The notes: generated from the sequence alone by a model not told the origin. A stretch of DNA of 64,000 nucleotides from JASHPR01 sp963749145 (GCA_963749145.1 CAVVLN010000004.1:1488001-1552000); one strand, 5' to 3'; counted from the stretch's first letter, positions 18,507 through 27,733 are shown. Made by a program: numbers and translations.

Positions 18507-20797
18507 CGGCGTCGGTCGCGGTCGTCCTCCCCGACGGGCGCCGGTTCCCCATGACCCACGTGCACCAGGGCCTGTTCGAGGCCACGCTTCCGGACAGCGG
18601 CGTGCCGGACTACCGGCTGGCCGTGGCCTACCCGGACCCCGGCGCGGATGACGCGGAGGACCCGCCGGCCACGCCGGGCGCGGAAAGCGCGGCCCGGCCG
18701 CCCCGGACGCTGCCGGAGATGGTGGCCGACGATCCGTACCGGCACCTGCCCACCCTGGGCGAGATCGACCTGTACCTGATCGGCGAGGGCCGCCACGAGC
18801 AGCTGTGGCGGGCCCTCGGCGCTCACTTCAGCGAGAAGGCCGACGGCACCGCGTTCGCCGTGTGGGCGCCGAACGCGCAGGGCGTGCGCGTGATCGGGGA
18901 CTTCAACCACTGGGACGGGCGCGCGCACCCTATGCGCTCGCTCGGCGGCACGGGCGTCTGGGAGCTGTTCGTCCCGGGGGTGGGCCCCGGCACGCATTAC
19001 AAGTACGACATCCGCGGGCCGGACGGCAGCTGGCACCGCAAGGCCGACCCGATGGCGGAGCTGGCCGAGCGGCCGCCCGCCACCGCGTCGGTGGTCTTCG
19101 ATTCCCGCTACGAATGGGGCGACCAGGCCTGGATGGCGGCCCGGGCGGGCCGCGACCAGCTGAGCCAGCCGATGAGCGTGTACGAGGTGCACCTGGGTTC
19201 ATGGCGGCCCGGCCTCTCCTACGCCGAACTCGCCGACCAGCTCACCTCCTACGTCACCGACCTGGGGTTCACGCACGTGGAGCTCCTGCCGGTGGCCGAG
19301 CATCCGTTCGGCGGGTCCTGGGGCTACCAGGTGACCTCGTACTACGCGCCGTCGGCCCGGTTCGGCACCCCGGATGAGTTCCGCTGCCTGGTCGACCGGC
19401 TGCACCAGGCCGGCATCGGCGTCATCGTCGACTGGGTGCCGGCCCACTTCCCGCGCGACGAGTGGGCGCTGGCCCGCTTCGACGGAACGCCGCTGTACGA
19501 GCACGCCGACCCGCACCGCGGCACACACCCGGACTGGGGCACGCTCATCTTCGACTTCGGCCGCCGCGAGGTGCGCAACTTCCTGGTCGCGAACGCGATC
19601 TACTGGCTGGAGGAGTTCCACATCGACGGGCTGCGGGTCGATGCCGTGGCGTCCATGCTGTACCTCGACTACTCGCGCGGCCCGGGCCAGTGGTCACCGA
19701 ACGTGCTCGGCGGCCGGGAGAACCTTGACGCGGTCTCGTTCCTGCGGGAGGCGAACGCCACCTGCTACAAGCGGGTGCCGGGCATCATGATGATCGCCGA
19801 GGAATCCACGGCCTGGCCGGGGGTGACCCGTCCGGTGCACCTGGGCGGGCTCGGCTTCGGCTTCAAGTGGAACCTCGGCTGGATGCACGACACGCTGGCG
19901 TACCTGGAGCGGGACCCGGTGTTCCGGCACTACCACCAGAACGAGATCACGTTCTCGATGATGTACGCGTTCAGCGAGAACTTCGTGCTGCCGCTCTCGC
20001 ACGACGAGGTGGTGCACGGCAAGGGATCACTGCTGAGCAAGATGCCGGGTGACACCTGGCGGCGGTTCGCCGGGCTGCGGGCGCTGCTGGCCTATCAGTG
20101 GGGCCATCCGGGCAAGCAACTGCTGTTCATGGGGTCGGAGTTCGGCCAGGAGGCCGAGTGGTCGGAGCAGGCCGGCCTCGACTGGGCCGCGCTGGCCGAC
20201 GGCGAGGACCCGGCCGCCCCCGGGTTCCACAGCGGGGTGCAGCGCCTGGTCCGCGACCTGAACCAGGCCTACCGAGACCACCCGGCCCTGTGGCGCCACG
20301 ACTTCACTCCGGACGGGTTCAGCTGGATCGACGCGAGCGACACGGGCGGGAACGTGCTGTCCTTCCTGCGCCTGGCCGGGCCTGCCGGGCCCGCTGCCGC
20401 CGCGACCGCTGCCGCCGCGACCGGTGCCGCCGGGCGCGCTGCCGCCGGGACCGCTGCCGCCGCGACCGCTGCCGCCGCGACCGCTGCCGCCGCGACCGGT
20501 GCCGCCGGGCCCGCTGCCGCCGGGCCCGCTGCCGCCGGGCCTGCTGCTGCCGGGTCCGGCGTCGTCGCGTGCGTGGTGAACTTCTCCGGCGACCCGCATC
20601 ACGGGTACCGGATCGGGCTGCCCGCGGCGGGCCGGTGGCGCGAGGTGATCAACACCGACGCCGCCGAGTACGGCGGCAGTGGCGTCGGCAACTACGGTGG
20701 CGTCGAGGCCGTCGCGGAATCCAGGCACGGCCGGCCCGCCTCGGCCACGCTGTCCCTGCCGCCGCTGGGCGTGCTGTGGCTCGCGCCCGAGGCCTGA
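18323..20797 (+). CDS. glgB: 1,4-alpha-glucan branching enzyme
   Basis: Makes alpha-1,6 branches in the GlgE-derived glucan; 824 residues from ATG 18323. Order: N-terminal CBM48-like domains (VDGMHHDPHSVLGAHPG, WAPNAQGVRVIGDFNHWDG), then the GH13 barrel with nucleophile in IDGLRVDAVASMLYLDYSR, acid/base in MMIAEESTAWPGV and PLSHDEVVHGKGS. Near residues 691-745 a 15-bp repeat inserts about 55 residues of Ala/Gly/Thr/Pro between the barrel and the C-terminal beta domain (VVACVVNFSGDPH). No good ribosome site precedes the ATG, so it may be coupled to maltokinase translation. Confidence 0.93.
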   Translation: MSDKPSPPIPPVQPVQTAGPSGRVSHAEIDRIVDGMHHDPHSVLGAHPGPAGTVVRALRPLAASVAVVLPDGRRFPMTHVHQGLFEATLPDSGVPDYRLAVAYPDPGADDAEDPPATPGAESAARPPRTLPEMVADDPYRHLPTLGEIDLYLIGEGRHEQLWRALGAHFSEKADGTAFAVWAPNAQGVRVIGDFNHWDGRAHPMRSLGGTGVWELFVPGVGPGTHYKYDIRGPDGSWHRKADPMAELAERPPATASVVFDSRYEWGDQAWMAARAGRDQLSQPMSVYEVHLGSWRPGLSYAELADQLTSYVTDLGFTHVELLPVAEHPFGGSWGYQVTSYYAPSARFGTPDEFRCLVDRLHQAGIGVIVDWVPAHFPRDEWALARFDGTPLYEHADPHRGTHPDWGTLIFDFGRREVRNFLVANAIYWLEEFHIDGLRVDAVASMLYLDYSRGPGQWSPNVLGGRENLDAVSFLREANATCYKRVPGIMMIAEESTAWPGVTRPVHLGGLGFGFKWNLGWMHDTLAYLERDPVFRHYHQNEITFSMMYAFSENFVLPLSHDEVVHGKGSLLSKMPGDTWRRFAGLRALLAYQWGHPGKQLLFMGSEFGQEAEWSEQAGLDWAALADGEDPAAPGFHSGVQRLVRDLNQAYRDHPALWRHDFTPDGFSWIDASDTGGNVLSFLRLAGPAGPAAAATAAAATGAAGRAAAGTAAAATAAAATAAAATGAAGPAAAGPAAAGPAAAGSGVVACVVNFSGDPHHGYRIGLPAAGRWREVINTDAAEYGGSGVGNYGGVEAVAESRHGRPASATLSLPPLGVLWLAPEA
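20393..20557. repeat. 15-bp tandem array inside glgB
   Basis: Eleven units of GCTGCCGCCGCGACC with variants, read as AAAAT, AAAGT, GAAGR, AAAGP and similar. The length stays a multiple of three, so the frame is kept. Confidence 0.85.
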
Positions 20798-20870
20798 CGC
20801 TCGCGCCGGAGGCCTGACGCTCGCGCCGGAGGGCTGACGCTTCGGCCCGCGGGCTGACGGTCGCGCCGGA
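20781..20870. repeat. 20-bp tandem array starting at the glgB stop
   Basis: Copies of roughly GAGGCCTGACGCTCGCGCCG spaced exactly 20 bases (CTGAC at 20794, 20814, 20834, 20854). The glgB stop is the TGA of the first unit, and each later unit carries another TGA. Confidence 0.75.
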
Positions 20871-20883
20871 GACTTGATCGCGG

Positions 20884-21378
20884 TCAGGTCACCGCGACCA
20901 CCTCCGCCGTCAGCAGGCGGCCTGCGTCGATGTGCAGCACGCCGACGGTGCCGTAGGGCTGGCGGCGGCGGTCGGTGGGCGATCCGGGATTGAAGATCCG
21001 GATGCCGGCCGCACTGACGTCCATGGGGATGTGCGAATGGCCGAACACGACCAGGTCCGCGCCGGGAAACCGGCGCCGCATCCGCAGCGGCCGTCCCGCC
21101 GCCGCGCCGCTGTCGTGGATCATCGCCAGCCGCAGCCCGCCGAGCTCGGTCTGCAGTGTCGGCGTCGCGCCCCAGGCCGCGACGTCGGGCCCGTCGTTGT
21201 TGCCCGCCACGGCCAGGACCCGAGCGTACTGGGACAGCTCGTTGAGCACCGCGGCGGTGCAGACGTCCCCGGCGTGCAGGATGACGTCGGCCCGGCGCAG
21301 TTGCTCGGCCACCGCCGGCGGGCACGAGTTCCACCGCCGCGGCGCGTGGGTGTCGGCCAGCGCCACCACCCGGACCAT
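20884..21378 (-). CDS. YfcE-type metallophosphoesterase
   Basis: Calcineurin-like phosphodiesterase, 164 residues. The metal-binding motifs are complete and in order: D-x-H in LADTHAP, GD in HAGDV, GNND in AVAGNNDGPD, the HD pair in MIHDSG, and GHSH in VFGHSHIPM. The final NPGSPTDRR is typical of the YfcE/MJ0936 group, which hydrolyses phosphodiesters; the natural substrate is not known from sequence. It is convergent with glgB across the 20-bp array and divergent from the next gene. Confidence 0.88.
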   Translation of the reverse strand: MVRVVALADTHAPRRWNSCPPAVAEQLRRADVILHAGDVCTAAVLNELSQYARVLAVAGNNDGPDVAAWGATPTLQTELGGLRLAMIHDSGAAAGRPLRMRRRFPGADLVVFGHSHIPMDVSAAGIRIFNPGSPTDRRRQPYGTVGVLHIDAGRLLTAEVVAVT

Positions 21379-21424
21379 GCTGGGATGCTACCGGGAGGGA
21401 CCGCCGCCGCAGACTGGAGGAGCC

Positions 21425-22291
21425 ATGGACGAGGAGCTTCGCGCGCAGGAGCCCGAGCACGAGCCGGTGTCCGCGGACGCGGCCGACCAGGTGTCCCGGC
21501 GCGCGGCCGCGGCCGTGCAGCCGGGCCGCATGCCCGCCATCTATCTCGGCCACGGCGCGCCGCCGCTGGTCGACGACCCCCTGTGGGTGGTCCAGCTTGA
21601 GGCCTGGGCGCGGGCCCTGCCCCGGCCCCGGGCCGTGCTGATGGTTTCCGCGCACTGGGAGTCGGCGCCGCTGACGATCGGCGCGACCGACGACGGCGTG
21701 CCGCTGGTCTACGACTTCGGCGGGTTCCCCGAGCGGTACTACCACGCCAGGTACCCGGCCCCGGGCGCACCGGACCTGGCCGGCCGGGTGCGGGGCCTGC
21801 TGTCGGGCCAGGAGCCGGTCACCGACCTGCCCGGCCGCGGCCTGGACCACGGCGCCTACGTGCCGCTCACCGTCATGTACCCGGACGCCGACATCCCCGT
21901 GCTGCAGATCTCCATGCCCAGCCTGGACCCGGACCGGCTGCTGCGCATCGGCCGGGCGCTGCGCCCGCTGCGGGACGAGGGCGTCCTGATCATCGGCAGC
22001 GGCTTCCTCACCCACGGGCTGCCGTTCCTGCGGGACTTCCGCTTCGACGCGCCCGCGCCGGGCTGGTCGGCCGAGTTCGACCACTGGGCCGCCGAGGCGC
22101 TGGATGCCGGCGACGTCGACGCGCTGGCCAACTTTGCCACCGCGCCCGCGGCGCGCTACGCGCACCCGACGACCGAGCACTTCGCGCCGCTGTTCGTGAC
22201 GCTCGGCGCGGCCGAAGGCCCCCCGGCGCCGGCGACCACGATCACCGGTTACTGGCTCGGCCTGGCCAAGCGGTCCATCCAGGTCGCCTAG
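21425..22291 (+). CDS. DODA-type extradiol ring-cleavage dioxygenase family protein
   Basis: Class III (LigB-like) dioxygenase fold, 288 residues from ATG 21425 with GGAGG just upstream. Metal/active-site His residues are visible: YLGHGAPPLVDD, MVSAHWES, GLDHGAYVPL and GSGFLTHGLPF. Relatives include plant DOPA dioxygenase and bacterial YgiD; the bacterial substrate is often unknown. An acidic ~35-residue N-terminal extension precedes the domain. It stands alone with a hairpin after its stop. Confidence 0.85.
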   Translation: MDEELRAQEPEHEPVSADAADQVSRRAAAAVQPGRMPAIYLGHGAPPLVDDPLWVVQLEAWARALPRPRAVLMVSAHWESAPLTIGATDDGVPLVYDFGGFPERYYHARYPAPGAPDLAGRVRGLLSGQEPVTDLPGRGLDHGAYVPLTVMYPDADIPVLQISMPSLDPDRLLRIGRALRPLRDEGVLIIGSGFLTHGLPFLRDFRFDAPAPGWSAEFDHWAAEALDAGDVDALANFATAPAARYAHPTTEHFAPLFVTLGAAEGPPAPATTITGYWLGLAKRSIQVA

Positions 22292-22328
22292 CGTCTGCTG
22301 GCATCCGGTCCAGCTCGGGGTGTGTGCG

Positions 22329-22353
22329 GGAACTGCTGCTATCACAGCAGTCC
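22329..22353. terminator. hairpin between convergent dioxygenase and P450
   Basis: GGAACTGCTG-ctatca-CAGCAGTCC pairs over nine bases with one bulged A. It sits between the stops of two convergent genes and could serve both. Confidence 0.5.
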
Positions 22354-22406
22354 GGGCCCGCACCCTGGCCCGGCCGGCCCCTCGGCGGCGGGCGGCGGTA
22401 ACCGCG

Positions 22407-23734
22407 CTAGGCGTCCCACAGGACGTGCAGCGCGGGCGGCTTGCGGAACACGACCCCGCGCACCGCCGCCGGGCGGGCGGGGTCCAGCCGCAGGCCGGGC
22501 AGCATCCGCAGCAGCGTGGTCACGGCGGCGCTGGCCTCGAGCCGGGCCAGGTGCGCGCCCAGGCAGAAGTGCGGCCCGATCGCGAACGCCAGGTTCTGCC
22601 GGGCGTTCGCGCGGCGCACGTCGAACCGGTCCGGGTCCGCGAAGAACACCGGGTCCCGGCTGGCCCCGGCCAGGGACACGGTGACCAGGTCCCCGGCCCG
22701 GATCTGGGCATCCGCCAGCGCGATGTCCGCGGTCGCATAGCGGTCCACGACCGCCGCCGCGGGCTCGAGCCGCAGCGACTCCTCCACCGCGTTCCCGACC
22801 AGGCCCGGGTCGGCCCGCACCTCGCGGAGCGGGCCGGGCCGGGCCAGCAGGGGCAGGACGGCGTTGCAGATCATCCCCTCGGTGGTCTCGATGCCCCCGA
22901 ACATCAGGACCGCCGCGTTCGACACCACCTCGCCGTCGCGCAGCCCGTCGTCCCGGGCCGCCGCCGCCAGCAGCGAGTCGCTGCCGGCCCGGCTGATCAC
23001 CTGCTCGAGGCGCGCGGTGAGCTTCGCGAACGCCTCCGCCCCGGCCGCCACGGCGGTCCCGGCGGTCCCGGCGATACCGATAGTCCCGGTGGTCCCGGCC
23101 GCCCCGGCGGTGCCGGCGGTGCCGGCGGTGCCGACGGTGCCGGCGCCATGCGTGCCCCGCGGCCCCGACTCCCCGGCCAGGGCCGAGACCGCGCCGACGA
23201 TCTCGTCGTACCAGGACAGGACGGACTGCGGATCGGTCTGGCCCAGGCCGAGAACCTTCGCGACCACCGCCACCGCCAGCGGTCCGGCCAGGCCGCGGCG
23301 CAGCTCGGCCCGGCCCGCGCCGGCGAACCCGGACACCAGCCGGCCTCGGCCGTCACGAACTCCGCCAGCCCGGCCTGCACCTCCGCCCGCCGGAAGGCCT
23401 CGGCGAACGGGTCACGGTGGCGAGCGTGCTCGGAGCCGTCCAGCGACAGCATGCTCGGGCCGATCACCCGGGCGGTGGAGAATCTCGGGTCGTCCACGGT
23501 GAACGTCGCGCTGTCGCGCAGGACACGCAGCGCCAGGTCCCGCTGGGTCACCAGCCAGCCGTCCAGGACGGGCAGCCAGGACACCGGCTCGCTGGCGCGC
23601 AGCCGCCGCAGCAGCGGGTGCAGCGCGCCATCGAGGTCGCGCATGGTCACGGTCGCGCCGAGCGGGAACGCGTCCCGGCGGGCCCTGGACTCGGCCCTGG
23701 AGACGGCCTGACGTGCGTCGGGCGAGCCAGGCAT
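22407..23734 (-). pseudogene. cytochrome P450, interrupted by a frameshift
   Basis: Bacterial class I P450. The N-terminal part (ATG 23734) reads PVSWLPVLDGWLVTQRDLAL and GPSMLSLDGSEHARHRDPF in one frame, up to LAEFVTAEAG near 23343. The rest follows in another frame from VSGFAGAGRAELRRGL: I-helix MFGGIETTEGM, ExxR in EESLRLEP, and haem loop FAIGPHFCLGAHLAR with the Cys ligand. Loss of one GGCC (4 bp) or a single base in GAGGCCGGCTGG explains the break; adding it back gives EAGRLVSG. A Gly-Thr-Ala repeat (~23040-23150) is inserted between helices. It may be a pseudogene or a consensus error. No redox partner is adjacent; the nearest ferredoxin is at 59.7 kb. Confidence 0.82.
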
Positions 23735-23768
23735 GCTCCCGACGGTACACCGAACTGCGGAAACGCGG

Positions 23769-24818
23769 TCAGAGCAGCCCCAGCAGCCAGCCCGGGCCAG
23801 TCACCGACGCCCCGGCCGCCACGCACCGCCGCCGCAGCTCCCGGTCGGCGGTCACCACCAGGCGGCGGCCGGCCAGGCCGGCGGCCAGCTCCGCGATCGA
23901 GTCGTCGCCCGAGCCCGGGGCGGCCACGACCCGCACCTCGCCGCCCCGCACCCCGCCCTGCACTCCGCCGCCCTGCACCCCGCCGCCACGCACTCCGCCG
24001 CCACGCACCCCGCCGCCCTGGTCTCCGCCGCCCCGCGGGCCGTCTTGCCTGCCGGCCGGCGGCGCGCCGGACGGCGGGCCGGCCGCGTGGCTGGCGGCGG
24101 CCGCCCGCGCCGCCCCCTCGACGACCAGCACGATCTCAGGAAACCACCGCTCCAGGCCGGGCGCGGCCATCACCTCAGGCAGCGCCGCCACACCCTCGGC
24201 CGCCAGCCCGGCCAGCTGGTCACGGAGCCGGCGCGCGGCTCCGGCCCGGTCCCGCCACCAGCCATCGGGCCGCGAGCCCATCACGTTGGCGCCGTCGACG
24301 ATGATCGTCAGCGGCTGCAGCGTCTCCCGCAGCACCGGCCACTGGGCCGCGAACCCCGGATGCAGCTCCAGGGCCGCCACCTCGCCGGCCAGAACCCAGG
24401 CGGCCTGGCTGGTCTCGCTGCTCACCGCGCGCACGCGCAGCGTCCGCGGCGCCGACGCGATCACCGTCTGGTACGACCAGCCGCCATGATCGTCGCGGAG
24501 GATCCCGAGCGCCCGGACGGCTTCCGGCGGGAGCGCGCACTCCTCCTCCGCCTCGCGCAGCGCGGCCGCCACAGCCGATTCGTGGCTGTCCCGCGCACCG
24601 CCCGGCGGCCCCCAAAGGCCGCCGTGGTTGCCCCACCAGCTCCGGCGCTGCAGCAGTACGCACACCGGCGCGTCCGGTTCCGGCGGCCCGGAGCCGGCCG
24701 GGCCGGTGACGCCGCGCGGGCAGGGGGCGAAGGCGAGCAGCCCGGCCGCTCCGTACCGGCCCCAGTGCCGGTGGCCGCGCTCGCAGGTCGTCCAGCCGTT
24801 CCCGTCCCGATTGGCCAT
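23769..24818 (-). CDS. NUDIX hydrolase fused to a C-terminal nuclease-like (PIN/NYN-type) domain
   Basis: 349 residues from ATG 24818. The N-terminal half has the NUDIX box: GGARDSHESAVAAALREAEEE follows LWGP, with the REAEEE core present; it likely hydrolyses a nucleoside-diphosphate derivative. The C-terminal half begins TIIVDGANVMGSRPDGWW, contains acidic positions typical of PIN/NYN nucleases (IVDGANV; GSGDDSIAELA; VVTADRELRRR) and ends in GPGWLLGLL. Between them a 15-bp repeat codes GGGVR/GGGVQ units. The fold assignment of the second half is inference from motifs. It is divergent from sppA with 62 bases between. Confidence 0.8.
   Translation of the reverse strand: MANRDGNGWTTCERGHRHWGRYGAAGLLAFAPCPRGVTGPAGSGPPEPDAPVCVLLQRRSWWGNHGGLWGPPGGARDSHESAVAAALREAEEECALPPEAVRALGILRDDHGGWSYQTVIASAPRTLRVRAVSSETSQAAWVLAGEVAALELHPGFAAQWPVLRETLQPLTIIVDGANVMGSRPDGWWRDRAGAARRLRDQLAGLAAEGVAALPEVMAAPGLERWFPEIVLVVEGAARAAAASHAAGPPSGAPPAGRQDGPRGGGDQGGGVRGGGVRGGGVQGGGVQGGVRGGEVRVVAAPGSGDDSIAELAAGLAGRRLVVTADRELRRRCVAAGASVTGPGWLLGLL
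23946..24030. repeat. 15-bp tandem array in the NUDIX-nuclease gene
   Basis: Units close to CCCTGCACCCCGCCG, read on the minus strand as GGGVQ or GGGVR, about six copies. Unit length keeps the frame. Confidence 0.75.
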
Positions 24819-24880
24819 CGCGCCGACCCTACCCCCGGACGCGGCCGGGCGGCCGGACCGCCGGAGCATAGGCTGAGCGC

Positions 24881-26605
24881 ATGCCCGAGTCGACGATTGC
24901 CGAGCAGCTGGCCCGATTGCGCCGCCAGCGCACCGCGCCGCTGATCCTGGAGCTTGACCTCACCGAGGGGATCGCCGAGGAGCCGCCGGCCGACCCGCTG
25001 TCCGCGGTGCTCACGATGCGCCGCACCCGGCTGGCTGACCTGGTCGACGGCCTGCGCCGGGCCCGCAGCGACCAGCGGGTCCGGGCGCTGGTCGCGAAGA
25101 TCGGCGGGCGGCCCATCGGGCTGGCCACGGTGCAGGAGATCCGGCGCGCGGTCGAGCAGTTCCGCGACGCCGGCAAGCTGACCGTGGCCTGGGCGGAGAC
25201 CTTCGGCGAGTTCTCGGCCGGCAACGTGCCGTACTACCTGGCCACCGCGTTCGAGACGATCTACCTGCAGCCGTCCGGCGACCTCGGGCTGACCGGGATC
25301 GCGATGGAACGCTACTTCCTGCGCGGAACCCTGGACCAGCTCGGCGTCGACTTCCAGGTGGCCAAGCGGCACGAGTACAAGAACGCGGCGGAGCAGCTGA
25401 CCGAGCGCAGCTTCTCCGGGCCGGCCCGCGAGGCCACCGAGCGCATCGCCGTCTCGGTCACCGGTCAGCTGACCGACGCGATCGCCGACCGCAGGCGGCT
25501 GGCGCCCGAGGCGGTCAGGGAGCTGATCGACCGCGGCCCGTTCCTGGCCGAGCAGGCCCGCCAGACCGGCCTCGTGGACGAGCTGGGCTACCGGGACGAG
25601 GTGTACGCGCGGGTCCGCAAGCACGCCGGCCAGGATGCGATCCCGCAGAACCTGGCCCGCTATCAGCGCGCCCGCGCGCTCGGCGAGCGCGCCCGCAGCC
25701 TGCCCGCCCCCCGCCAGCGGCACGTCGCCCTGATCTACGCGACCGGCCCGATCCGGCGCGGGCGCAGCGGCCGCGGCCCGCTGTCGGGCGGCGCGATGGG
25801 GTCGGACACGATCGGCGCGGCGCTGCGGGCGGCCACGGCCGATGAGGGAGCGCGGGCGATCGTGCTGCGGGTCAACAGCCCGGGCGGCTCCTACGTCGCC
25901 TCCGACACGATCTGGCGCGAGGTGGTCAGGGCCCGCAACGCGGGCAAGCCGGTGGTGGTGTCCATGGGCGACGTCGCCGCCTCGGGCGGCTACTTCATCT
26001 CGATGGCCGCGGACGCGATCGTGGCCCAGCCCGGCACGGTGACCGGCTCCATCGGCGTGCTGTCCGGCAAGCCGGTGCTCAGCCAGCTGCTCGGCCGGGC
26101 CGGAGTGACGACGGACTCGGTCGCCGAGGGCGCGCACTCGGAGATGTTCAAGACCACCCGGCCGTTCACCGAGGACGAGTGGGCGCTGGTCAACGGCTGG
26201 CTCGATCACATCTACGCCGACTTCACCGGCAAGGTGGCGTCCGGGCGCCGGATGCCGGCCGACCGGGTGCACGAGCTGGCCCGGGGACGGGTCTGGACCG
26301 GCGCGGACGCGCTGGCCAACGGGCTGGTGGACGAGCTGGGCGGCCTGGACCGGGCGGCGGCGGTCGCACGCCGCCGGGCGGGCCTGCCCGCCTCCGCGCC
26401 GCTGCGCATCTACCCCCGGGTCGCGCCGCTGGACCGGCTGCGCCCATCGGCCTCCGCCGACACCAGCGCCGCCCGGCCCGCGGGCGCGGGGCCGCTCGCG
26501 GCGCTGCTCGCCGAGACCTGGGGCCCGGTCTGGCGGCTGGCCACCCAGGCCGGCCTGTCGCCGTACGGGCCGCTTACGCTGCCGGGCTCATGGACTTTTG
26601 AGTGA
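24881..26605 (+). CDS. sppA: signal peptide peptidase SppA-type protease
   Basis: Ser-Lys peptidase of family S49, 574 residues with two tandem ClpP-like domains, as in long SppA. The catalytic Lys is in AKRHEYKNAAEQL (domain 1, ~167-170) and the Ser in GDVAASGGYFISM (domain 2). GSIGVLSGKPVL is the usual following segment. No clear N-terminal membrane anchor is visible: the start is MPESTIAEQLARLRRQR, so the protein may be cytoplasmic or peripheral, unlike E. coli SppA. Its stop overlaps the next start (GTGA). Confidence 0.9.
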   Translation: MPESTIAEQLARLRRQRTAPLILELDLTEGIAEEPPADPLSAVLTMRRTRLADLVDGLRRARSDQRVRALVAKIGGRPIGLATVQEIRRAVEQFRDAGKLTVAWAETFGEFSAGNVPYYLATAFETIYLQPSGDLGLTGIAMERYFLRGTLDQLGVDFQVAKRHEYKNAAEQLTERSFSGPAREATERIAVSVTGQLTDAIADRRRLAPEAVRELIDRGPFLAEQARQTGLVDELGYRDEVYARVRKHAGQDAIPQNLARYQRARALGERARSLPAPRQRHVALIYATGPIRRGRSGRGPLSGGAMGSDTIGAALRAATADEGARAIVLRVNSPGGSYVASDTIWREVVRARNAGKPVVVSMGDVAASGGYFISMAADAIVAQPGTVTGSIGVLSGKPVLSQLLGRAGVTTDSVAEGAHSEMFKTTRPFTEDEWALVNGWLDHIYADFTGKVASGRRMPADRVHELARGRVWTGADALANGLVDELGGLDRAAAVARRRAGLPASAPLRIYPRVAPLDRLRPSASADTSAARPAGAGPLAALLAETWGPVWRLATQAGLSPYGPLTLPGSWTFE

Positions 26606-27126
26606 CGGAACGCCCCGTCGCGCCCCGGGCCGGCCCGGCCTTCGCCAGCGTGGCCGCGGCGTTCGCGTCCGGGGTCACCCTGGTCACGGTGGCCGACGAC
26701 CGTGATGACGTCGGCACCACCGTGAGCGCGTTCTGCCCGGTGTCCTTCGACCCGCCGCTGGTGCTGGTCTCGCTGATCGCGGGTTCCTACCCGGCCGAGC
26801 TGCTCGGCCGGGTAGACCGGTTCGCCGTGACTGTGCTCGCGGCCGGCCAGCGAGCCCTGGCCTGCCGGTTCTCGGCGTCCGGCCGGCCGAGCGCGCGGCT
26901 GATGCTGGACGGGGTGCCGCACCGGCGCGGTAGGTGGTCGGGCGCGCTGATCCCCGACGGCGGCCTCGCCGCCGTCGAGTGCGAGGCCGGCCAGCGGGTC
27001 GAGGCGGGCGACCACCGGCTGGTGATCGCCCGGGTGCTCGACGTGGCGTACCTGGCCGAGGACGGCCAGCCGCTGATCAGGTTCCGCGGCCGGTACCCGT
27101 CGCTGCCCGCGGGCTCGGCGGGCTGA
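26602..27126 (+). CDS. flavin reductase-like FMN-binding protein
   Basis: Split-barrel flavin reductase family (HpaC/ActVB-like), 174 residues. FASGVTLVTVADDRDDVGTT and VSAFCPVSFDPPLVLVSL are the conserved FMN-binding part; HRLVIARVLDV and PLIRFRGRYPSL close the barrel. It would reduce free flavin with NAD(P)H for a monooxygenase partner, none of which is adjacent. The GTG overlaps the sppA stop by four bases, implying translational coupling. The 3' end overlaps the opposing membrane-protein gene by 50 bases. Confidence 0.85.
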   Translation: MTERPVAPRAGPAFASVAAAFASGVTLVTVADDRDDVGTTVSAFCPVSFDPPLVLVSLIAGSYPAELLGRVDRFAVTVLAAGQRALACRFSASGRPSARLMLDGVPHRRGRWSGALIPDGGLAAVECEAGQRVEAGDHRLVIARVLDVAYLAEDGQPLIRFRGRYPSLPAGSAG

Positions 27127-27685
27127 GCCGGCCATCGGCTGCGCGGACCTCGATCCGCATCCGCCGCATCACCCGCAGGATGGCTATCTCCCGGCGGTAG
27201 GGCCGCGGGGTGTAGAGCAGGGTCTCGATCGGGTACCACAGGCCGACCCAGCCCACGACGACCAGGAGCCCGTCCGAGCCGAGAAAGTTCCTGATCGGTT
27301 CGGGCAGGCTGGTGTGCACGACGGCCTCGGCGACGCTGACGAACAGGGCGAACAGGGCCAGGCCGATCACGAGCGTCCGGCTGCCCTCGCGGCGCATGAT
27401 CTTGAGCTCGGCCTGAGCCCGGGAGATGCCCAGCTCGCAGTAGTGCTCAACGGCCCGGGCGATATCACCGGCCAGGCCGGGCTGGACCTTGGCGCGGGGC
27501 AGCACGATGACCGTGGCGAGCGCGGCCGGCAACTGGCGGGCGTCGAGCTGGTCGTGGATCTGGTCGATTCCTGACGGCAGCGGGGGCGTGCCGGACGCCA
27601 GGTCGGGCCCGCGGGCCGCGAAGAGGTCATCAGCGTCCCCGAGTTGCACGGTCAGCTCGCGGGCGCCCCCGCTCCGAGTGCCCAT
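27077..27685 (-). CDS. two-TM membrane protein of unknown function
   Basis: 202 residues, no family recognised. A soluble N-terminal half with DQIHDQLDARQLPAALATVI and a helical AELKIMRREGSRT segment precedes two membrane spans (TLVIGLALFALFVSVAEAVV and GLLVVVGWVGLWYPIETLLY). A basic cytosolic stretch (RREIAILRVMRRMRIEVRAA) and a Pro/Arg-rich tail follow. Coding statistics look good. It faces the flavin reductase; upstream lies an AT-richer promoter region with a GTAAC/GTTAC inverted repeat. Confidence 0.7.
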   Translation of the reverse strand: MGTRSGGARELTVQLGDADDLFAARGPDLASGTPPLPSGIDQIHDQLDARQLPAALATVIVLPRAKVQPGLAGDIARAVEHYCELGISRAQAELKIMRREGSRTLVIGLALFALFVSVAEAVVHTSLPEPIRNFLGSDGLLVVVGWVGLWYPIETLLYTPRPYRREIAILRVMRRMRIEVRAADGRLSPPSPRAATGTGRGT

Positions 27686-27733
27686 GCGGGCACGCTACCC
27701 CGCGACACTACCGATCAAGCACACAGGGTATCC

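Noticed and set aside
20027..22363. 778-codon minus-strand frame covering the glgB end, phosphoesterase and dioxygenase genes
   Set aside because: It crosses three well-supported genes in other frames and strands and has no domain of its own.
23937..24030. Collagen-like or secreted Gly-repeat protein
   Set aside because: The GGGV repeat is a short linker within a cytoplasmic NUDIX fusion, without a Gly-X-Y pattern or signal peptide.
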